Origin: Jackrogersella multiformis
Taxonomy: Eukaryota; Ascomycota; Sordariomycetes; Xylariales; Hypoxylaceae
Length of the DNA: 64,000 nucleotides
Assembly (NCBI GenBank): GCA_902806575.1
Contig: CADCXD010000011.1
Location: forward strand, 2,356,001 to 2,420,000
Reading direction: 5' to 3'
Shown: piece after piece, positions 23,578 to 33,445 of the stretch
Numbering within the stretch: position 1 is the stretch's first letter
Layout: each line of letters opens with the position of its first letter
Notes under the pieces: generated by a model
What the model saw: only the letters and a program-made list of their open reading frames with translations
The model's database searches: none
What the model was told of the DNA's origin: nothing
Position numbers and translations under genes: made by a program

Positions 23578-24842
23578 CTTGAATGATCAAGTCGACTATT
23601 CCGATGGTCCGAGTTGTTTGGGCGCAAGGTAGGGAGGGAGAGTCCGACACGACGACGCAAGGACTTGAAGTAGCTTCCAGGTTACATAAAATTCCGGTAA
23701 AGAATGAACTGTTGGCGGCGGTAGTAGAAATATGAAATAGTCACGATATGACGAGGAGCGCGGGGTTCCGAAGTTTGGAAGTTTAGAGTGTTAGGATTGA
23801 ATGCGGCGGCATGCGAAAGTTGGAAATGGCTCCAGGTGCTGGTGTTGGCTGGTACTGGTACTGGTGCTGGTGCTGGAAATACGCAAGACAGTAACAGAAC
23901 CGAGCTTTTCGGTCCTGCCCGACTTCCTCCCCGTGCGCCTTCTTCAAATCCCCCTCAAACTAATATTTTCGGCTTCTCTGATACCAACTTGGTAGTTCGC
24001 ATATGATTTTTCAACTTTCTGAATTGTTGCAGCGTGGTTGGCTGAAGGTGAAATATTAGTTGTTGGTGATGTTCTCGTGAAGATGACCTGAAAGAGTGTA
24101 GTTTGTTAAAGTGCCGCCGTCCACGCTTACTTAATCCCTCCCAACCAAGGTACGCACTAAGATAAGATAATTGCCTAGGTACTTATCTACATGCCACCCA
24201 CCTGGCAGTGACATAGGTACATGTACCTTAGTACTACAGCAAGTACGTACCTACCTAACGACTTGAAGTTTAAAAGCGTTCAAAGGCAATCGCCATCGGC
24301 GCCACACGTCAATCACAGGGAAATGATGTAATACATACCTAGAGGTACTGCATGTATTGGTTTAGGTAATCAGAACCCTTACAAAGAAAGACAGATACTA
24401 ATAGTACGACCCGAATTATCAATCACAGAATTCTCATCTTTTAAAGCCACATTCAACATAGCATCACGAACGGTTGTGAATGTAAATAGGAGCTCAAACA
24501 AGAGATAACCCCATATCATTTTAATATGCAGACCATCCAGTTATCATTGCTCCATCCTTATTAATAGTACCTATGCAATGTCCCCGACTCCTAGTTATGT
24601 ACAATTCGTCATGCGAATTCCAGTCTAATGGGCCTTCCGTGACAGGCATTATCATATCGTAGCTCATGACCAAGCCCTACCCGGACCATGACCTTTCACT
24701 TCACGGTCGTAGGATGCGGAAATCGCCAAACGCCGCGCTGAAGGAACACCAAATGCAGTACCAGAGATGCCAGAACAAATTTGTTTACCTACTGTTTGTT
24801 GTTGACGATGATCCTGACATTCACCAGATCCTGCATGGTGCT
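23578..24842. other. intergenic, TOA1 promoter and CDC20 3' region
   Basis: This is about 1.27 kb. It contains a GCTGGTACTGGTACTGGTGC-type short repeat near 23838-23875 and a few TAGG/CCTA units near 24175-24260. I see no gene. A 135-codon plus-strand frame at 24666-25073 overlaps the CDC20 last exon and is a shadow. Confidence 0.6.
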
Positions 24843-26713
24843 TTAGCGGATAGTCATCTGCTTGGCCATCTGGGCCTTGCTGGAAGAGCCACCAGCACCG
24901 ATACCTGCGCTAGCACCAGCCTTCTTCTCGAACACCTTCCAGAACTTCAAGCTCTCATCGGCAGCTATAATCATGGTTGTCAGAACATATTCATAAGGTC
25001 AATTAAATCTAGAACGGGTTGCTCCTTACCGGCAGTTGCAAGCATTTGTCCATCGGGGCTGAGGCAGCTGTGAAGAACTCTGCTCTCGTGGGCAGGAATC
25101 TCGACATTGCGAACCAGCGTAGGATAGCTCCAGATGCTGAGAGAGTTGTCAGGGAAACCACTTGAGCTGACGATCTCGCGGTAGGCGGTGCTCCATCGGA
25201 GGCTTGTGACTTGAGAACCAGTGTCGATGCTGTTAACTCGAGCACCAGAGGTGGTGTTCCAGAAGTGGATATGACGGTCATAAGAACCGCCGCCAGTCGC
25301 GAGCAGGTTGATGTTCCATGGACACCAGGCTAGAGCCTTGACTGCGGCCTTGTGGTTGGTCTTCGTAAACTTGGGAACAGCAAGGGATCGAGCATCCCAG
25401 ATAGAGACTAGGTTGTCGTTGCCTCCAGTGGCAAGCTGAGCGCCGTCTGATCGCCATTCAAGCCCACAGACTTCGGAGGTGTGAGAAACGAGCTCGGCCA
25501 CCTTGTGTTCGGCAATACGAACATCGTGGTTGTAGACAAGGCCGCTTCGGGCACCAGTGGAGAGCAGGTGCTTGTTCCAGCCCATAACACCGACGCGGGT
25601 TTCATGGCCGAACATGCTGCGGACCTTCATGCCTTCAGAGACATCCCAAATCTGGACCTCGCCAGTTCCGAGACCGACGCCGACGTAAGCGCCGTCACCA
25701 GACCACTTAACACTGCTGACATATGTATCCGGGGTGGTCTCCATGAGGCAGCTCACAGCGCCCTCATCGGCAGACCAGACGTAGACGCTGCGCTCAAGAC
25801 CAATGGCAACCTGGTTGCCCGAGCTCCAGTCAAGCAAGTTCAGGTAGTAATCATCGATCAGGCCAGGGGCGTCAAGAACTCTCTCGGGAGCAGTCGCAAT
25901 GCGGCGTCTGAACTGAGCAGAGCTAGCATTGGCTGGCTTGAGAGGTCGGTTGTATTGTTGACGAAGATCAATAGGCTTCGACGACTCGGGAGGTGCGGGC
26001 TTGAACTGGAGGATACGAGTGTTCAGGTTGACACCACAGGCACTGGCCAAGGAGTCTTGGTATGCTACGGTGTTCGGGGACGGACGAGAGTAGCTGGTGG
26101 TCTCATCGTCGTTGATGTTAAGGTTCTCTAGAGCAGCAATAGCATCATCGGTAGCAGAAGACAGGACGGCAGACGCATCACTACTGCTGGTCTTGGTATG
26201 CTGCTTGTCCTGAGAATCGAGCTTTCCAGAGCCAGAGTTGGCAATGGCGGAGCTGTTGCTACGGTTCGGGATGAATCGATCTGCGGCATAGGTAATGGTA
26301 GTCTTGCTCGACTTCTGGCGCACAGGTGCTTTCTTAGTCTTGACACTGACAGGGGTCTTGGTGTGGCCGGTGCCAACAAGAGTGAAGTCGGACACGCCTA
26401 ACTCGAGAGCCTTGCGGGGAGTAGCAACACTGCGAGCAATGTTGGACTTGGGCGAGTTACGGTGCGTGGTTCTCGAGCTGGACTTGGCGAAGTGTGCGGA
26501 CAAGTTTCCTCCGTATACCGACTTGCCAGTTGGACGGCACACATCTTGGCTTGACTGCCTGTCAGGTGTGAATGGAGACGATGCCACATTGACATTGTTG
26601 GTCACGGTGCGCTGGCGGGGTGACGGGGTCAAGGGCATCCGTCCGCCAGCGGTACGGGTAGAGAAGAGTCCCTTGTGGGACTTGAGGGGAGTTGATACTG
26701 CAACTGCTGCCAT
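24843..26713 (-). CDS. CDC20: APC/C co-activator Cdc20 (WD40, Slp1/Fizzy family)
   Basis: Exon 1 is 25030-26713 and exon 2 is 24843-24964 (601 residues), joined by a 65-nt intron with a GTAAGG donor and CTGAC branch site. The product activates the anaphase-promoting complex and is the target of the spindle checkpoint. The disordered N-terminus carries the C-box DRFIPNR (145-151). A Mad2-interaction-like motif RILQF lies at 233-237. The propeller starts near 280 with VLDAPGLIDDYYLNLLDWS, the Cdc20 form (Cdh1 usually has LVDWS). Seven WD40 blades follow, with WSGDG, GHETRVGVMGWN, HTSEVCGLEW and HKAAVKALAWCPW at blade starts. The spliced C-terminus restores DESLKFWKVF and ends in the dipeptide IR, which docks on the APC/C. 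The gene is divergent from the kelch-BTB gene, about 1.2 kb apart. Confidence 0.93.
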
Positions 26714-27909
26714 AGCGTCTGATTGTCTAGTGTATGACTATGATTGGTTGTGTATCGAGATGTGGATAATTGATGAACTCCGACGAAGAACAATCAAATG
26801 TCTCCGAGGAGTAGTGAGTGTGAGAGAGCTTGACGATAGATCGAACGAGCTCCAAGAGACTCAATTTAATGGTTCCTGGATTTGGGTAAATGGTTAGTAA
26901 CAGAAGTTGTGCTCGATATATCGAATTGTGCCTTTACGTAGAACGGCTTTCAGTCGGAGGGGCGATCAAATGGCTGTACGTAGCAGCGATAGGATCTAAT
27001 GGACTGGAAAGTATTGCTAGTAAGAGGCTTTGATGATAGATGTGTGACCTAAAAAGGCAACGGGCTGATGGAGGTTTGAAGGTGTGCGGGTGAATAGAGT
27101 GTTGAGGTTTGTAGTGAGGAAAGAATTGAAAGTTGGAATTCCTACTCAACTGTCCAGATTTATGTGTTTACAGCGAGTGGATCGCACCTTTCCTGGTTGT
27201 GCAGGGCAACCGTCGCAGCCCACCATGCTATGCCGAATTCGTCATGGATCACTGTGCACATACCACGTTTCATTTATCCCTAGGCATGTACTTAAGTATC
27301 TAGGTTTGCGATGACAGGTCCTGCCCGGTTTCAGCTATGTGGCTCGTGCACGCGGTACCCACATACATTCTAACGTATGGGAAACAATTAACCGCACGTG
27401 AAATGGAGGCGGCTACTTCTTACTTCGTCGTCCATTGGCCATTACCTAATCAATCCCCACTTGCAGCCTGATCTTAGCCAACCTTGTGAGACCAAGACCT
27501 GATCAAGAACCCCCCATCAAGAATCCCCATTAAGAACCCTGAGATGAACAACAAACCCCTGTATATTGAACAAACGCTACATCAAAACTGACGATTGATG
27601 GAATAACGGGCTATCGGACGACACTGTTGATACCTACTTAGGACAATCCGACATTTCCAAACTCCCAAATCCAAGGTCCGAGGTCCACTTTGTGATTATA
27701 ATCTTCATTGATTCAGATCAATACAAATCCCCCTTTGTTGGCCTCCTGTCGCAATCCTGTTGCGCCGGAAGACAATACATAGAAATGTCGAGGTAGACTA
27801 GCGATCGACACCTTCGTCTCTGTTCTCCAGCCTTACAACCTACAATTCACGGTTCACAATTCACAATACACACAATACACGATACACAATCGAAAAAAGA
27901 AAAAGAAAC
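26714..27909. other. divergent promoter region CDC20 / kelch-BTB
   Basis: This is 1.2 kb between two start codons. The right end (27835-27905) has ATACAC/ATTCAC-like short repeats and an A-rich leader directly before the kelch-BTB ATG. No gene is seen. Confidence 0.6.
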
Positions 27910-30295
27910 ATGGCTCATCCTTCAACTCCATCGGCGATCACCCACTCACTTTTCGGCGGCCCTATCAACTCTTCCAACCCACCTCACGTTCCCTCTGCGC
28001 CCTCCGTTACACCCTCGACTTCGAATGCGCCGACCCCTGTGTCCTCCATGTCTGCTGTGTCCTCCAACAACACGTTTGTCATGCCCAACTCGCCTATGAA
28101 GAGCAGGGCCATGATGGATGGTTACCGACCCAAAGTCACACGAACCCTCGGCCAGCGGCCTGCCTGTCTGGTCAACGCCTCGGTTACGTACTGTGGGAAC
28201 AATCAGATCTATGCCTTCGGTGGATTCGACCAGTACACAGACGAGGTCTACAATCACGTACTTAAGCTTGATCTTGTCAGCCATCAATGGAGCCTAGTGG
28301 ACAACTATGGAGATATCCCTGGGGTAAGAATGGGTAAGTCCGGCTCTTGTGTCTTGTAGTGTGCGCCCACGACTTATGATGTTTGGTAGGACATACTGCT
28401 ACCTTGTATCAAGGTGACAAGCTACTAGTCTTCGGCGGTGAGAACGAGCACAGAACATATCTATCCGATCTGATCGTATTTGATCTCAGGACCGCCCATT
28501 GGATGCAGCCCAACGTTACCGGCCCTGTCCCGAAGGGTCGAGCTAGACATGCGGCTGTCTTACATGAGGACAAGTTGTTCATTGTGGGTGGTATCACAGG
28601 CCATGAAAGCTATGTCTCGGAGGACATATGCTACCTAGACCTGAAGACTTACACCTGGTCAAGATCATGGCGTTTCGTCCCGAGGTTTGACCACTCGGCT
28701 TATATATGGTATGTACATCTTGTTCATGCTGGTCCTTCTTTTCGATACTGACGTTATATAGGAACGATCGTGTCTGGGTATTCGGCGGACTAAGTAGGGA
28801 CATGGACAAGATTGGTGATTTGTGGTGGCTAGACCTGAAGGGCAGCCCAGATTTCGAGTCACCGCCGCAGATTGGAAGCAATGCCCCCGACAGACAAACA
28901 GCATCAGGCCGCCCTGGAGATTCCCCGAGGCCCCCTTATGCGATCGGTTCAGCTACACCCATCGGAGCCTCGGGCTTTGCCGCCAACATCCGGACAGCCC
29001 AGGTCAACACTCCCTCGTTCCATCTAAAAAGACAGGTTCCAATGGCTCCTGGCCCGATCTCTGTTCTGAGATTTGTGTCTGGTGGTAATATTCCGTCTCA
29101 AGGTTCCGGTATACATTTCCACATCTACTCTTCTGGCACCCTCCTGGATTTTGTCACCCCAGTTGCAACCATTACGTCGAAGGAATGCTCTCTATCAGCT
29201 TTGGATCTAGCTACGCTGAGGTGGCAGAAACTAGCCGAGGGTCGCGAAATTTTCAAGTCGGGCTATCAATGGCATTATTGCACTATGAACGAGGATGGGA
29301 CGAAAGCCTGGTTATTGGGATGCCCGACAGATGCGGTCAACGACATTAGTCCGAATGGCTTTGAGGAGTATCTTAGCGACATCATGGAAATTGACTTACG
29401 ACGTTACGGCTTTCTGGGAAATAACGCAACAGCTGGATCTCGAACGGAGTTTGCCAGACCAACATCGCACGCCCGAGTTCAAGATCAACCCTCAAAAGGA
29501 CTCGGACATGACCTTGCGAAACTCTTCAACCACCCGCCGGAGACCGGAAGCGGGACCGACTTTACTATAACTGCTCTTGCCGGTGACGACTACGACGAAG
29601 ATGATATGATGGGTTCGAGTCTTATTCGTGCAGGCGAATCTCCTATGGATCAGAATTGGCTCACGCCGGACGCGCCCACTTCCGCTCCCATCCATGTGCA
29701 CAAGCTTATCCTTCAGGCTCGATGGCCGCATTTTGCCCGATTATACAACGCGCAGATGGCAGAATTTCATACCAAAAAGATGCACATTCCGGAGCCTTAT
29801 ACCGTAGTCAAGGCATTCTTATACTACCTTTACACAGACAGCATCCATGCCGATGACGGCGTGACCGATCTTTCGGATGTCGCAGGGCTATTAGTCATGT
29901 CAAATATTTACAACATCCCGCACCTACGTCTTCTGTGCGTCAATCGACTGTCACGGGAATTGGACGTAGAACATGCCTGCATCATCTGGTATTGTGCAGG
30001 GCTGGCCAGCGAGGAATGGCTTCGTAAACGAGCTGCGCAATTCTGTCTAACGCACTGGGGTCGAATAGTACGTACCCAGGGTTTTTTGCGCCTCCCACGG
30101 TCAGCCCTAGTTGAGCTGTCGCAGGAGATCGACATGGAAGGCAGAGTCGTCGGGGGCGACGAGCTCGACTACGTAGATAACTGTCGCGGCCGATTCGACA
30201 CTTCCGATCTCTCGCGGAAAGACAGCATCGGCAGCGACCACACTCAAGCCCTACCTTCGGACGTCGAGGACTCGGAAGGTATGGATTTGGCTTAG
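27910..30295 (+). CDS. kelch-repeat and BTB-domain protein (Ral2/LZTR1-like architecture)
   Basis: The exons are 27910-28333, 28390-28708 and 28762-30295 (758 residues), with introns of 56 and 53 nt. A Ser/Pro/Thr-rich N-terminus (1-75) leads into kelch repeats at about 85-320: IYAFGGFD..VYNHVLKLDL..W, LLVFGGENEHRTYLSDLIVFDL..W, LFIVGGITGHESYVSEDICYLDL..W and VWVFGGLSRDMDKIGDLWWLDL. A second part (about 350-480) looks like a further beta region. A BTB/POZ-like segment at about 550-640 begins IHVHKLILQARWPHFARLYNAQM and continues with FLYYLYTDSI, with a BACK-like helix stretch after it. Kelch followed by BTB is the arrangement of fission yeast Ral2 and animal LZTR1, which act on Ras signalling. 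That assignment is inference from architecture. The first intron falls inside a kelch blade. Confidence 0.85.
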
Positions 30296-31229
30296 ACACC
30301 CAAGCTCTCTCGATGCTATAGGAAACAGAATATACAACGAGAGGAAATGAATTTGGAACCTGCCATATACCACGCGGCTTCAAACATTGAATAGTACGTC
30401 TTCTTGCCGCTTTCAGCCTATCTCAAAAGGGGTTCACAGTTTATGGATATCCGAGATGCACCTGGCGTGTATCCGTCACGACGCAATGGAAACGACACCC
30501 TTTTGTTCTTCTTTGTTACAGGGCCAATAGTGCCGCGGTTGGACTCTACGCGTTGCAAGCATGGTTTGGCGTTCGGCGCAGGCGATAGGCGATAGGCTGT
30601 CAGGCAGCCAGTGAAGAGAGACCAAGCAGAGAACGGGAGGGATGGAGAAATATCGAGACCAAGCTACGAGTCAGGCTGTGCAATTCGGCGGCGTCAGCGC
30701 TGTTAGTATCGCGCTGTGCTCCCCTACCTCACCATGCCACCTACTTTACTAGCTACATATGCTAGCTATAGGGCACTATTCATATTTCTGTAGCATATGC
30801 CGCACGGCAGTCAGTCGAGAATAATACCTACCCGTCCTATGCGCGGTCCACTTGCAAGTAACTATTATGTAACGTTGCCTACCTACCTCCTAGCCATGTG
30901 AAAATCTCAACCTAGGCAAAGAGAAAGGAAGGAAAGGAAAAAGAAAAGTCTAGACGGGTCGTTCTACGGGTCCCGGCATCGCCTAGTAGCTTGCGAATTA
31001 GTCAAGACCCAACCTCCTAGGTAACGTTCTGATGTGCTAGTGTGCTAGTGTTTTAGTACTAGGGACCGGGTGGGTACGTGAACAGCGAACAGCGACCTTG
31101 CGACCTTGGGAGGTAGGTAGGCTCTGCATAGGTGCCTACCTGCCGACGCCGCGTCGAAGGCTAACGCGCGCCCCGAGTCACGCTGTCGTGGACAGTGCTT
31201 AGGACGTGGAAGCGGGAGCTGAAGGCGGA

Positions 31230-31435
31230 GGTAGAGTCTACCTACTAGGTAGTACCTATGGATATATTTACCTAGGTACGTAGTAGACAACTCTGGGTTC
31301 CTCATTGGCGCAGATCTTGGTTAAATGGGCACCTAGGTAGGTTAGGGGGTGGGCGGCCGGCCGTGGGCTACCACGCGTCGTGTGCTTCTGTTTCGAATCC
31401 TGATGACTACCTAGGTAGGTACCTATTACCTAAGG
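31230..31435. repeat. dense CCTAGGTA-type repeat cluster
   Basis: Units such as CCTACTAGGTAGTACCTA, TTTACCTAGGTACGTAG, CACCTAGGTAGGTTAGG and CTACCTAGGTAGGTACCTA are interspersed with unique DNA. Confidence 0.85.
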
Positions 31436-31558
31436 TGATGGATTGATGTATGGACGTTGAGTGGCAGGGGGGTTGGCTGGCCTTCGAGTGAGCGGTTTGC
31501 GTTCGTGTTTGCGTTTATGTAAGGAGATGAGGCTATTCACTTCGGAGTAGGCCGTAGT

Positions 31559-31628
31559 TACCTACCTACCTACCTGATATGAATCTGAATTTGGATGCCG
31601 AAGCCGTAGGTAGGTAGGTAGGTAGGTG
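31559..31628. repeat. inverted repeat of (TACC)n and (GGTA)n arms
   Basis: A left arm of four TACC units (31559-31575) faces a right arm of GTAG units (31606-31628) across a spacer of about 30 nt. Together they could form a hairpin with a stem of about 17 bp. Confidence 0.85.
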
Positions 31629-31807
31629 GTAGGCAAACCACGAAGGACGGGGGAGGATAGAGAAGGTTGATAAGCAGTCCAGACCTAGCATAGGGACATT
31701 GACATATATCTAGCCAAAGACTAGATAGACTACCTGGTGGGCGTGGTCGGGATTTCTCATCATGTAAGAGAACCCCTATTTCCGCTAGTTGCTGTACAGC
31801 CTCCCTA

Positions 31808-31962
31808 AGTACCTACCTACACAAACCTCTACGTACCTAGGTAGGCAAGCTACGTAGGTACGCCATCTAGTTTGAAAGACCCACGTACGTACCTAGGTAC
31901 GTGATAGGGATTCGGTGGACCTCGGAGACTACAGGTGGGTTAAACACGGCACCTAGGTAGTC
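31808..31962. repeat. CCTAGGTA-type repeat cluster
   Basis: There are several copies of GTACCTAGGTA with flanking ACGTACGTACC and CACCTAGGTAGTCC. They are part of the same dispersed family. Confidence 0.82.
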
Positions 31963-33445
31963 CACGGCAAGGCCAAGGCAAGGCGTGAAGACGTGGCGCG
32001 GCCAGCAAGTACGTGTAAAACGAGAGTAGCTATATTGCCTTGCGCTAGGACAGACATATGTAGGTTAAGTCACTCTATTTTAGTATTAGAATGAACGAAA
32101 GGAAATGCAGTAAAATAAGGGGTAAGCACCACGCCATCTCATTCATCATGGATCATGTCCAGTCTGTATGCCCTATGTATACGATATGTATATACAAACA
32201 TATCAGAAACCATCCGAGGCTATGTACGCCATCAAGCGGCGGCCGAAGTTGAAGCGGCATCGCGAGCCTCATCATTATGTGTAAAGTAGAACAAGCAGCC
32301 TACTTCTCATCAGTAGGCAAGACGAATACGGTAGGCCTTGTATATCGCACATCTCACGAACAAGTAGAGTGCGGATCATCAAGCCGTTGCGGAAGTCATG
32401 GTAGTTTAGTTTAGTACAGGTAGGAAGGGTGTATGAAGGGTATCTAGCTACTCTTAATCTAGTTAGGTATAGACAAGTCTGTCGAGGTCCATGTCTATGT
32501 TCAGGTTTGGGGGGTTTTTGGGTAGACAGACGTAAATGACGCGAATTGCTTTTGTCATCTTTCTCTTTTCGTATTTCTCTTCTTGTCCCCTACCCCCTTT
32601 TTTAAAGTCCATCCCTTTTTGTCTTCTCTTCGTGACCCTTTGCCAATGCCAGACCTAGAAACGCCTAGCTACTCCCATTCGTAGGACCGGTGCAGAAACA
32701 ATGTCGAAAAAAGGAAATAAAGGAAAACATATTCATTAGCCGTGAGGCGTATCAATCTCTGAGAACGAGCGTCTCTTTTCTGAGGAATGAAAAAAATCAC
32801 ATTGTAAGGAAAATGGCAGAACTGTGAGCATGCGAATCGGAGGACCAACAACGCTGTTCTCTTTCATCGAGCACGACACGTAGCTCCAAACATATCAATC
32901 ATTTCCATCGCTCAATCCCATCCACTGTCAATTCCAGATTCTTCCAGGTCCTCGTTCTAGTCGTTTAGGATTAGATGTCGCGACTGTTGAAAACAGGCTT
33001 GAATCGGATGTTGAAATATGGTATAGATATCGGGAGAGCGCCAACGATAGAAGGGTTATGTCCAGTAGTCGCAAGATTGAGAACAAAACAAAATTAGGAA
33101 AGACGATGAGATGTGCAGAATTCTGTCTATCGAAGGGGGTATATCTTGAGCTAGACGCCTTATGCAGGAAGCACAAAAAACGCCGCCCAAGATGCCGTAA
33201 ATGACAAACTTTTCCGAACCGAGAGATGAACCGTGGCTATGTACAGTGGCCACGATGAAAAAAAAAGGGGGTATCCTGTCTATAGGAACATCTATGCGCA
33301 AGAACGACGGTAGGATCGTGGGGCCTTAATATAGGGAGGGGTCTTCACCACCAGGCCTCAACCCAAAAGGGGTATAATCGAGGGTGCGATCAAAAAAGGG
33401 AGTAATCTCTGTCTCCGCCTCGGGTGACAGGGATTGCAACGGATC

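Larger units (their letters stand above)
30296..33445. other. 3.1 kb gene desert between convergent genes
   Basis: This region lies between the kelch-BTB stop and the SFP1 stop. It is dense in TAGG/CCTA repeats from about 31090 to 31970. No open frame is longer than 86 codons and none shows a domain. Confidence 0.65.

Noticed and set aside
24666..25073. 135-codon plus-strand frame at the CDC20 3' end
   Set aside because: It is a shadow of the CDC20 last exon and intron; the minus strand there encodes the conserved DESLKFWKVF and IR tail.
31000..32000. repeat clusters considered as a CRISPR array
   Set aside because: The units are 4-10 nt palindromes without regular spacers, and the genome is eukaryotic.
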